Of a stretch of 64,000 nt of DNA, positions 8,740 through 18,423 are shown one piece after another (position 1 is the stretch's first letter; each line of letters starts with the position of its first letter). Source of the stretch: Emiliania huxleyi CCMP1516. Taxonomy: Eukaryota; Haptophyta; Isochrysidales; Noelaerhabdaceae. The notes beneath the pieces are model-generated. The model did no database searches, had not been told where the DNA came from, and saw nothing but the letters and a program-made list of their open reading frames with translations. The DNA lies in contig NW_005200351.1 of assembly GCF_000372725.1 (NCBI RefSeq), forward strand, positions 164,998-228,997, read 5' to 3'. The position numbers and the translations under genes were made by a program.

Positions 8740-11700
8740 TCATCCCTCCCCTCTCGCTTCCTGCGCCTGCCTCGCTGCCGCCACGAGTGCGCCCGCGACG
8801 GGCGTCCGCATCAGCTGCGGCACCGTCAGCCCTCGCACGCGGGGCGGCGCCTCGACGCCCACCGACCGCCGCAGCCTCTCCATCGCCGCGGCCGTGGCCG
8901 CGTCCGCCTCTCCCGTCTTGGCGACCGCCGCGCCCGCCGCCTCGCCCTCGCTCGAGTCGATCGCGCGCTGGAGCCGCGCCGGCGCCGTAGCCTCCGTCGA
9001 CTCCACGGCCCACGCGTACCTCCTCTCGGCGCGGTGCTCGGAGAAGCGGCCGCGCACGAGCACCTACGCCGCGGATCCGGCCGCAGCCTCAAACGGGAGA
9101 ACTCGCCCGCTCCGGGGCCTCGCGCCCCCACCGCCACTGGCGCGTCGCAGCCGCGGAGGAGCCGCACGACCCACTGCGCGTGGTGGGGCCCCTGGGTCGC
9201 AAACTCGCGCCCCAACGCAGCGGGCGCGCCGAGCAGCGCCGCCAAGTGGCGCCAGCTCGCCAGCACGTGGCCGCGAGCGCGCAGCGGCGCCGCGCCTAGA
9301 AGCTTCCGAGAAGGTTCCGAGAGAGGGGCTCCTACGATGCGGCCAGCGCGCGCAGCGCCGCCGCGCCGCCGGGGGCAGAGGCCGCGCAAGCGAGGATCCA
9401 GTCGACCGCGACCGCGGAGAGCCCATCCCCCGCCGTGCCAGCAGCCTCTGGCGCCGGCGCCGACCTGTCGTGGCCGCCCTCCCCCTCCGCCTCCCCCGCC
9501 CGCGTCGCGGCGTCGCCGGCGGCCGCGCCGCCGCCCCCCGGCTCCGATTCCTGCAAGCCGCCCGCCGGCGACACCGCCTCGCCCCCCCCGGCGGGGTCGG
9601 CGAGAGCGCCGGCAGGGTCCCCCGGAGGCGGCTCCGCGTCGCCATCGCTCCGGCCGAGACAGTGGCGCGCGAGCGCCGCGGCGGCAAACGGCTCCGCGGC
9701 TGGCGGCAGGTGGTGGTTGGCGCCGACGCACTTCACGCGGCAGAGGCCGTCGGCGCCGAGCAGCGGGCTGAACGTGTCGATGAGCGGCAGGCCGCGCGCG
9801 CGCGCGGCGGCGGCGAGCGCGGCGGAGTAGGCGCGCCCGTGGGCGACGCGCTCAGCCTCGGTGGGGAGGAAGAGGTGGTCGTCGAGCGCTCTGCGGAACG
9901 CCTCTCGCTCCGCCTTTGCCATGAGCGGCAGCGAGCAGAGCGCCTCCCGCAAGTGGGCGTCCACCACGCCCGTCGGGAAGGGCGTGGCGATGTACAGGTC
10001 CTGACGCGCACCAACGTAGGGCGGCGGTCGGGAGGCGGGGGAGAGGGGATCTCGGAGAACGGGGCGCCTCAGGCGCTGTCGCTCCTCGTGCCGCAAGTGG
10101 CCCGCCGCCAGCGCGCCGTCGATGAATGCAAAGTAGCGCTCGACCGAGCGCGCGAGGTGCGCCTCAAAGGTCAGCGATGCGTCGTGGACGAGCTTGAGGT
10201 AGTACACAAAGTCGCAATCCACCTGCGCGCAGCGCCCACGACGTGTCTGCGACGCGCCCCGGCCGAGGGCGCACGGCGCCACAACTCTCCAGCCTGCCCA
10301 AACTTGAGCACGACGCTGTCGCCGCGCGGGACGCGCCTGTGCGAGAGCACCATGCTGAGAAGGGACCCAACAGGAGGGACGTCCGGAACACGGACCACGG
10401 TTATCGGCTCTCGGGCAGGACACATCTCTCACTGTACGTGATTCGGGTATGGCGGCCGGCGCCACGGGCGTGGCCATCGGCGTGTGGCACGCACAGGGCG
10501 GCACGAGGCTGTGTGGCTACGGGCGCGCTCCGCAGGTCGTCGAGCAGGGCGGCGCGGTAGCCCGAGTGCGAGTCCTCCCGGGCGAGTCCCATCGCCGACC
10601 CGGCGAGGAAGACGTGCACGAGGCAGGTGTACCTGCGCGCGTGTGGTGGTGGTGGCGGTGGGGTGTACGTGGGGTTTGGGGGGGGGGGGGGGGGGGCATT
10701 GGCAACCCCCCGGCAAAGGCTGCGCGTGAGTGTGTGACCCCGAAGAAAGCAGAAGTGTCCGCTTCGCTTTTGCGTGAGCTTTGGCGTCAGCCGGGCGGAC
10801 GGTGGCACGACCAGAGGCGCGCGCGGGAGGCGCGGGCGGGGCAAGCGGCGGGGCAGCCGCGGTGGGACGGCTGCGGCGGATCGGCTGCGGGGCGGGGGCG
10901 GGGGCGGGGGCCACGCGGCGTGCGCACGCACCCGGCTCCCTCTGCGTCGATCAGCGCGTGCAAGTTCGAGTCGCCAAACACGCGGACGGCGTGGGCGGCG
11001 CGGCGCGGCGGCCGGACCCGCGGCGTCGGCGGCGTCAGAGGCGGCGCTGCGCGGAGGGCCGCCTCTGCGAGGGCGGCCAACCGGCGGTGCTTGCTCCCGC
11101 TTGGGTGAATGCCTAGGTGCTGAAGACGCCAACGTCGGGGGGGGGAAGAGAGCAGTCAGTGCATTCTCTGGATACGAGGGGGGATGCAAACCAGTGAGTA
11201 CAGCGGAGTGCGGTGCAACACAGCGGAGTACGTGTCCTCTCGAGCGCTAGTTGGAGTACACGTAGCTCCTATGGTTGGATGCCATCTGCCGACGCCGGCC
11301 CGCGTGGCGCCCAACCGCCTAGGCCGTCCGCCGCCTACGTTCATGAATATGCCACCCTCAAGGCGGGAATGCGGTGATGTGCAGAGTGTTCAGAGCGCCG
11401 CGTGAAAGCACGGGGCTACAAAGACAGTGAACACCGCGGAATACGGCGAGCACGGGGCTACAAAGACAGTGAACACCGCGGAATACGGCGGAGTACACAA
11501 GAGTGCGTGTCCTCTCGAGCGCTGGTTTGGAGGACACGAAAGGACGTCTTCGGCGGAGTACACGAATGCGCCTCGCGGCCGAGGTCGAGCAGCAAGCAGC
11601 GCTCGTCGCGCGGCGGGCTCACGGCGAAGCGGCGGCACTCCTCGGTCGCGTTCGTGTCGGTCGACTCGCACGCCGTGTCGGTCGACGTGTTCGAGTCGAG

Positions 11701-13462
11701 CGATCGCTCCGACGCGCCGCTCAGCTCGTCGCCGCCGTCCGTCGGCCCGGCGGCGTCGGCCGCGGCCGCGACGGCGCGCAGCCACTCCGCCCCGCGCTGG
11801 TAGTCGGCAAACGCCGCCCGCAGCGGGGCCGCGCAGAAGCCGCCGAACGGGAGAACGAGCGCCAGCAGCGGCGTGGCGCCGAGCGCCGCGCGCGCGCCCC
11901 ACAGCCACGCGTGAGCCGCGGCGCGGACGGCGTCGTCCGCGGCGCCGCACAGCGCGTCGTTGGTGCCCTGGTTGACGAGGACGAGGTCGGGCACGCCTGA
12001 ATGCGTCGTGGCTCGTGACTAGCTACTCATCACTACTGGCCGACGAGGACGAAGTCGGGCGCACCCTCCGACGCAGCGCCGCTCTCCGACGCCGCGCCGC
12101 CCGCCGCGCCGCCAAAGCGCGCCGCGCCCGCGCAGAGGGAGCGCCACGACTCGCAAAAGGCGGGCGCGCCGCCGTTGCCAGCCACCGTCCAGCCTACGTG
12201 GGGAGATATGGGGAGATGTGGGGAGATGTGGGGAGATGTGGGGAGATGTGGGGAGATATTGGGAGATGTGGGGAGATGTGGGGAGATATGGGCCTAGTTG
12301 ATGAGCACCGTGTGAGTGCGAGGGGCTGCGAACACGGTGAATACGGCCGAATACGGCTGGATACAGCGGAGCACGTGTCCTCTCGAGCGCTAGTTGGAGC
12401 ACAAGAGTCCGTCTTCCGCTTCTAGGCCGTCTAGCCTTGACGCCCAAACGAGACGACCGTGGCGTCGGCGCCGAGCGACTGGGCGAGCAGCCACGCCCAC
12501 GCGGAGCTGACCGAGTTGCAGCCGAGGTCGCCGCCCTCGTCCGACTTGCTGCGCGTGCGGCACAGCACGCCCTCGGTGATGGAGTCGCCAAACGCGAGCA
12601 GGCGCAGCGCCTAGAAGCTTCCGAGAAGGCTCCGGGAAGGACCGAGAAGGTGATGGAGTCGCCAAACGCGAGCTGGCGCAACGCCTCGGTTGGCGGCGGC
12701 AGCGGGACGGAGCGCGGCGGCAGGACCAGCCCGCAGAGGCGGAGCGAGGCGGGCGGCGGCCTGGGCGGGGCGTCGCCCTCGGAGCTGGTGGCGCCTGGGC
12801 CGGGCGAGGGCGGAGAAGGGGTGAGGCGCCGGGGCGGAGCGCGCGGGAAATGCAAAATGCGGTGTCGCGCTGCCCCAGCGGTCGGCGCTCTGCACGGCCG
12901 CCTCGATCTGTACCGTCAGCTCGTAGACGTGCACCTCCTCGGCTGGTGGCGCCGGCAGCGCCACGAGGCCCGCCGCGTCCGCCACCGGCCGGAGACGAGT
13001 GGGAGCGCAGCCAGCGTACCGCACAGTCAGCACCATTGGCAGCGGCTCTCCGGCGCGCGACGACACGGCCAGCGCGGGCGCGGCGGGTCCATCGGCCGCC
13101 CGCCAGCGCGCGCGCAGGTAGGCGCCGGGCGCCGATGCCGCCGCCGCCGGCCGGCTGGCGTCCGCGTAGCTCTGCCAGTGCCACGCCGAGAGCTGGAGGT
13201 GGCGGTCGCTGGGCCGCAGCCAGACGGGCGCGTCGCCGTCGCGCCGTCGACGCAGCAGGCCGTTGGCCAGCGCCTGGCGCTGCGGGATGGTGCCGACCTG
13301 CGCCTCCTTTAGCCGCGCCAGGAAGTGCGTGCGGGACGCGAGGACGTCTGACTCGAGCGTCTCGAGGCTGCACAGCCCGGCGGCGGAGAGAGGACCCGCG
13401 AGCGCCTCGAGCCGGAGCGCCGAGAGGGCGGTTGAGAGTGGCTCGTCGAGGTCTGGCGGCAT
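8740..13462 (-). CDS. CE2-type SGNH acetylesterase fused to a second SGNH-like domain, multi-exon
   Basis: Start ATG at 13462. Exons placed by frame: 12874-13462, 12685-12794, 12436-12610, 12065-12193, 11572-11996, 11283-11334, then from 11112 downward; later ones include one ending at 10294 and one from 10222; the last open frame ends at 8740. Spliced exons 1-7 give a SAM-like N-terminus, a beta-rich carbohydrate-esterase-2-like region and an SGNH core: GDSITEG (Ser about 243), GRQGW, VNQGTND (345-348) and ADGIHP with the DxxH pair (Asp493, His496), so all catalytic blocks are present. Exon 7 runs on to VFGDSNLHALIDAEG, later HVFLAGSAMGLAREDS, then VVLKFGQ joined to VDCDFVYYLK, and GLPLIDTFSPLLGADG: a second SGNH-like unit. 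Likely role: deacetylation of polysaccharide. Six introns keep the frame only if removed; three are introners. The 3' exons are least certain. Confidence 0.75.
11113..11282 (-). mobile_element. Introner copy 1
   Basis: Intron with GC donor (GCATCCAACC) and CTAG acceptor; GCATTCACCC follows the acceptor, so the insertion site is duplicated. It carries the family core CTAGCGCTCGAGAGGACACG and 3' motif GTTGGCGTCTTCAGCAC. Removing it joins DG to IHP of the catalytic DxxH. Confidence 0.88.
11335..11571 (-). mobile_element. Introner copy 2
   Basis: Same family; GC donor after GAG, acceptor ACGTAG. Core CCAGCGCTCGAGAGGACACG is present. It has an internal tandem duplication of about 44 bp (11405-11490), which makes it longer than its relatives. 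Confidence 0.88.
12194..12435 (-). mobile_element. Introner copy 3
   Basis: GC donor inside GGCTAGACGG, acceptor CGTAG followed by GCTGGACGG: a near-perfect 9-bp site duplication. Its 3' half has been replaced by an 11-bp satellite. Removal joins GRQ-G-WTVAGN of the SGNH block II. Confidence 0.88.
12200..12292. repeat. 11-bp tandem repeat GGGGAGATGTG
   Basis: About eight near-identical units within the intron, with one or two variant units (GGGGAGATAT). Confidence 0.95.
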
Positions 13463-13589
13463 TCCCAGCTCTGCTCAGCGCAGCGCGTTTAGACCAAGCG
13501 AGGCTCTCAGCACGAACGGCGACAGCGCGAAGGCGGAATGCCAGCCGAGCGGCCCGCGTGTGCTGCTGAAAGCGGGCCCTGTTAAACGC

Positions 13590-14522
13590 TACTCGAGTGC
13601 CGCCCGCGGGCCGGATTACCGCTACCGCTTCACACCGGCGGGTCCCCACCGCTCCCGCTTACCGCGCCCTTCTACTCGGGCTCTAGCTGCGCGGCGGCCG
13701 GCCTCGCCTCGCTTCCGCCCGACTACGTCCTCAAGGCGACTCATACGAGCGGCTGCGTCGTCGTGGTTGGTTGGTCAGGGGAGGGGTGGTGGTGGCGCAT
13801 AAGACTTGCCGAGGCTACGATCAGAGCGTCGTGGGCGAGGAGGCATCGCCGGCCCTGGTGCGGCGGCTATGCGAGGCGTGGCTCGCCTTTGGCTTCCAGG
13901 GGCGAGGCGGGCGTGAGTGGGCGTACTCAGCCGTGCCGCGCGGCGTGCTGGCGGAGGAGGTTCTGCCGGCGCCACACTCGGACGCGCAGGCGGTCGCGGA
14001 GGACATCAAGTGCTGGACGGCGGGCGGAAGAACCTCTTCATGCACCACACCCGCTCCCGCTTCGGCCATGCCGACAAGCGAGACACCTTTTACGACGCGC
14101 TCACGCTCGGCCCCCGCCTCGACATCCGTTTTGGGGCGGGGCCGTTCTGCGGACTCGGCCACCTCCTGGGCCTACCCGCCGCGCTCTGCCTGCCGCACGC
14201 CTCGCGCGCCGATACAAACGCCTCGCGCTGGCTGAACGCGAGCGTGGTGAGCGAGGCGGCGCGCGCGTGCGACCGCGTCGCCGCCACCACCGGCATCGAC
14301 CTGCTGCTCGCCGCGCCGGCGCCGTCGCGGCCGCGCGGGCTGGTGCTCTCCGAGGTGACGCTGTACCCGTTCGGAGGCCGCCCGCATCTCTCGCCACGCT
14401 CGGTGGACGCCGCGCTCGCAAACGCGTGGTGCGAACGAAGCGGGCGGACCCTACCGCTCGCCGCTGGAGTGAGGGAGAACCAGGAAGTAAACGCCGCGAA
14501 AACAATAAAAAACAGATATTGA
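13590..14522 (+). CDS. TupA-like ATP-grasp glycosyltransferase-type protein, partial
   Basis: The frame reads DYVLKATHTSGCVVVV, then HKTCRGYDQSVVGEE, REWAYSAVPRGVLAEEVLP, EDIKCW, NLFMHHTRSRFG and SEVTLYPFGG. This order of motifs (K…HxSG, W-Y…P…EE, D-Y/I-K, SE.T..P…G) matches the TupA-like ATP-grasp family, which makes capsule or wall glycopeptide polymers. Two frame changes occur: one near 13752-13785, where no normal-length intron fits, and one at about 14017-14022, where one more G in a G run would rejoin the frames. No ATG was found for the first exon, so the start lies in an unseen upstream exon. It is divergent from the esterase gene; both would act on polysaccharide. Confidence 0.6.
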
Positions 14523-14630
14523 TGCCGTTCTTATCGCAAAGAGAAAGCCTATAGCGGCGCGCGCGGCTCTCGAGATGCAGTACAGGTTGAAACCGGAGAG
14601 CCCGACCCGCCCCCAAGAGCCGAACCCCTA

Positions 14631-16579
14631 ATGGTGGCGGGCAGCATCTCAGGCGAGGCGACGGCGGGAGCGAGTGACGCGGCCTCTTCCAGCTTACTGG
14701 GCAGCCTTCCCGCAGAGGCGGCGAAAGCGGCTGCAGAAGGCGACGAGGCGGCGCTGCTGGCGTGGCTTGACAACGACGGGCGGGTCAATGCGACCGACGG
14801 GGCGAACGGGATCACCGCGCTGATGCTGTCCGCCCGCCACGGCCAAGAGCGGGTTGTCGAGTTGCTGCTGCACCGCGGCGCGGAGATCAACCTGCAGAGC
14901 AGCGTCGGCCGCGCCGCACTGATATCCGCCGCCCGCCAAGGCCACGAGCGGGTGGTCGAGCTGCTGCTTCAGCGAGGCGCGGATATCAACCTGCAGGACA
15001 GCGAGGGCGGCACCGCACTGATGGACGCCGCCTTCAACGGCCACGAGCGGGTGATCGAGTTGCTGCTTCAGCACTTCGCGGAGATCAACGCGACCTGCTG
15101 GGTAGGCGACGTGAGCGGCTTCACCGCGCTAATGCTCGCCGCCCAGGAGGGGCACGAGCGAGTGGTCGATCTGCTGCTGCAGCGCGGCGCGGAGGTCAAC
15201 AAGCAGAGGAGCGACGGCGGCACCGCGCTGATGCACGCCGCCCACCAAGGCCACGAGCGGATTGTCGAGCTGCTGCTGCATCGCGGCGCTCAGGTCAACC
15301 TGCAGAGGAGCGACGGCCGCACCCCGCTGATGCTCGCCGCCGCCAACGGCCACGAGCGGGTGGTCGATTCGCTGGTGGAGCGCGGCGCCGAGATCAACCT
15401 GCAGAATAGCATCGGCGGCACTGCGCTGATGGACGCCGCTGTGTTCGACCACCCCGCCGTCGTGCTCCGCTTGCTGCGTGCGGGCGTGGATACGAAGCTG
15501 CGCTCTGAACGCGGCAAGACGGCGCTGCAGTGGGCCAAGGAGAAGGGCCACGCCGAGTGCGTCGAGGCCTTCCGGCAGCACGTCGCGGAGGTGACTGCGA
15601 GCCAGCGCGAGGCGGCGGCGGGCGGCACGGGGCGGCGCGAGGCGGCGGCGAGAGGGGCGGGTGACGCTTCCTCGGGCGAAGCGGCCTCTTCCGGCTCGCT
15701 GGGCAGCCTTCCTGTAGAGGCGGCGAAAGCGGCTGCGGAAGGTGACGAGGCAGCGCTGCTGTCGTGGCTTGACAGCGGCGGGCGGGCCAACGCGACTTGT
15801 GGGGTAGTCGGTGTGAGCGGCTACACCCCGCTGATGCTCGCCGCCGCCAGCGGCTACGAGCGGGTGGTCGAGCTGCTGCTGCAGCGCGGCGCGGAGATCA
15901 ACTTGCAGAGGAGCGACGGCTGGACCGCGCTGATGCGCGCCGCCCAGGACGGCCACGAGCGGATTGTCGAGCTGCTGCTTCAGCGAGGCGCGGAGATCAA
16001 CAAGCAGAATAGCATCGGCATCACTGCGCTGATGCTCGCCGCCCAGGAGGGCCACGAGCGGGTGGTCGAGCTGCTGTTGCAGCGCGGCGCGGAGGTGAAC
16101 TTGCAGGACAGCATGGGCCGCACCGCGCTGATGCTCGCCGCCCAGGAGGGCCACGAGCGAGTGGTCGAGCTGCTGCTTCAGCGCGGCGCGGAGATCAACT
16201 TGCAGGGCAGCGACGGCGGCACCGCGCTGATGCTCGCCGCCTACCACGGCAACGAGCGGATTGTCGAGCTGCTGCTTCAGCGAGGCGCGGAGATCAACCT
16301 ACAGAGCAGCAGCGGCGGCATCGCGCTGATGCTTGCCGCCAACTACGGCCACGAGCGAGTGGTCGAGTTGCTGCTGCAGCGCGGCGCGGAGATCAACACG
16401 CAGGACAGCAAAGGCCGCACCGCGCTGATGCACGCCGCCGCCAACAACCACCCCGCCGTCGTGCTCCGCCTTCTGCGGGCGGGCGCAGACGCGGCGGCGC
16501 GCACCAATAAGGGCAAGACGGCGCTGCAGCATGCCAAGGAGAAGGGCCACGCCGAGTGCGTGCGCGCCCTCGAGGAGCA

Positions 16580-16611
<32 letters not shown>

Positions 16612-17222
16612 TGAGGGAGGCGGAGAGAGCGGCGGCGGAGGCGGAGGCGACGCGGCATGCCGAGGCGCTGCTGGCGGGGGAGGAGGCGGAGAAGGAGGCG
16701 GAGGAGCGCGCCAAGGGCAAGAAGGGGAAGAAGAAGAAGAAGAAAGGGAAGGGCGGCGGGGGCGGCGCTGGGCCGTCGCAGGAGCCCGAGGATCAGGCAG
16801 CGCTGGCGGCGAGAGAGGAGGCGGAGTTGGCGGCGGCGCTGGAGGAGAGCGCGAGGCTGGAGGTCGGGGCGACGCGTGCGGCGGGGGATCAGGCGCGAGT
16901 CGCCGAGGGCGCTTCGTCACCGGCGGAGGAGGCGCCGCGTGAGGGAGAGGAGGAGCCGCCGGACGACTTCGTCTGCCCGATCACGACCGAGCTGATGAGC
17001 GACCCGGTGATGGCGGCGGACGGGCATGCTTACGAGCGGTCGGCGATCGAGCGCTGGCTCGCGACCAAGTCGACGAGCCCTCTGACGGGCGGCGCGCTCG
17101 AGCACCCATACCTCACACCCAACCACATGCTGCGCCGTCAGATCCGGGACTGGGAGGCACGGCAAGGCCACCGGGGCTTGTGTGGTGTATCCGCAGCGCG
17201 TCGCGAGTTATCAAGATGCTAA
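14631..17222 (+). CDS. Ankyrin-repeat U-box E3 ubiquitin ligase
   Basis: 863 residues, intronless, ATG at 14631. There are two ankyrin blocks of about eight 33-residue repeats each (TALMLAAQEGHERVVELLLQ type); both blocks start with the same capping sequence (LGSLP.EAAKAAAEGDEAAL), so the array arose by internal duplication. A Lys-rich and Ala/Glu coiled-coil region follows at about 615-770 and includes a long KKGKKKKKKGK run. A U-box occupies about 778-847 (FVCPITTELMSDPVMAADGH … YERSAIERWL), with the E2-binding core intact. The last 16 residues are unrelated. Role: ubiquitin transfer to partners captured by the ankyrin repeats; partner unknown. The repeats are nearly identical at DNA level, which makes unequal exchange likely. 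Confidence 0.9.
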
Positions 17223-17665
17223 GGCCGCCAAAAAAAACGGATTGGCCGGCCGTTGATGCGCTCTACTAAGTGGTACTGTACTCTTCCGTTCGTCGTCATC
17301 ACCCATAGCAGTGCAGCTCCTTCTGCGGCTCCAGCCTCCACGTCTGGCAGGATGGGGTGCGGGTTCCAGCTCAACAGCGCGCCGAGCACGCTCGCCACCG
17401 GCCGCGCCCAGTAGTCGCGCCGCGGAAAGGGCGCGAGCGCCAAGTCGTCCGCCTGGCACGCGCGCGCGCCCGCGCCGGCGGTCAGCACGGTGCAGCTGGT
17501 GCGCGTGCCCACGCGCAGCCGAATGGAGCGCCCGGCCTCCGTCGCCCGCCAGCGCTCGTCGCCGCCGGCGCCGGGCAAGTGGGTGTACACCAGCTCAAAG
17601 GCCTCGCCCTTGGCGCGCGCGTCGCGCAGCTGCCGGCGCAGCTCATACGAGCGGAAGAGTGAGCG
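17219..17665 (-). CDS. Terminal exon of an unknown protein
   Basis: The minus frame reads SLFRSYELRRQLRDARAKGE then AFELVYTHLPGAGGDERWRA and DDLALAPFPRRDYWARPVAS, which is protein-like on this strand only. No ATG begins it, so it should be a 3' exon. Its stop overlaps the stop of the ankyrin gene by about 4 bp in convergent orientation; the true end may be earlier. No family recognised. Confidence 0.4.
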   Translation of the reverse strand, partial: RSLFRSYELRRQLRDARAKGEAFELVYTHLPGAGGDERWRATEAGRSIRLRVGTRTSCTVLTAGAGARACQADDLALAPFPRRDYWARPVASVLGALLSWNPHPILPDVEAGAAEGAALLWVMTTNGRVQYHLVERINGRPIRFFWRP

Positions 17666-18423
17666 ATTAGGTGTGAATATTTAGTAAGTAGTACATGCCC
17701 CTGTGTGCTCAGGCAGTCCTCTAGTGTGCCTGGACTTGGCCTGAGCAAATAGTAGCGTTTGGGGCGTGAATTTATTTAGCCGAAGTGGACCTTGCTTGCC
17801 CCCAACAATAACACCAACTCTGTCGAACAAGGCTCAGACAATGACGAGGTGTGTGCACTCGGGTGCTGCTGTGCACTCACGCAGCTTGACCACATGCAAA
17901 TGCACGTCTCTGACCGCATCGACATGGGCCGAGCGTTTTTGATCTCTGGGTCAGTGGGCGCCCACCCGCCGCCTCTGAGGGGGTCGGGCCCCCTAGACTG
18001 AAAACAAAAACAAAATGTAGAACCGTCAAAACCAGCCTGCGAGAGCGGCGCTGTGCGCCGCCTACTTCATGCGCGGTGCGGCGGGTCGTGAGTGACCCCC
18101 ACGAGCCACGTGCCACGACCACGGCATCCCCAAAAATGGAAAAGTAGACCATAGTCGGATGGGCACGAACCCGCGCAGCGCCGGCTTTGAGCCACGCGCC
18201 TCGATCTTCAGAGTCGCGTGCGCTGCCCCTTCCGGCAAGGACGACGACATCGAGGGGATGTCCATTGTTGCGCGATGGCGTCATCCATTTCGTCAAAGCC
18301 ATGAAGTGATTCAAAGTTAAGTCAAGGTTCCAACCCCTCCCGCGAGAAGCCGATCAGAGACCTTGCCTGTCGCCGCTGTCGAGCGCTGTCGAGCCGCTGT
18401 TGAGCACCACTCCGGTCGGCACG
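17666..18423. other. Intergenic
   Basis: AT-richer than the genes around it. No frame with recognisable domains. Confidence 0.4.
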
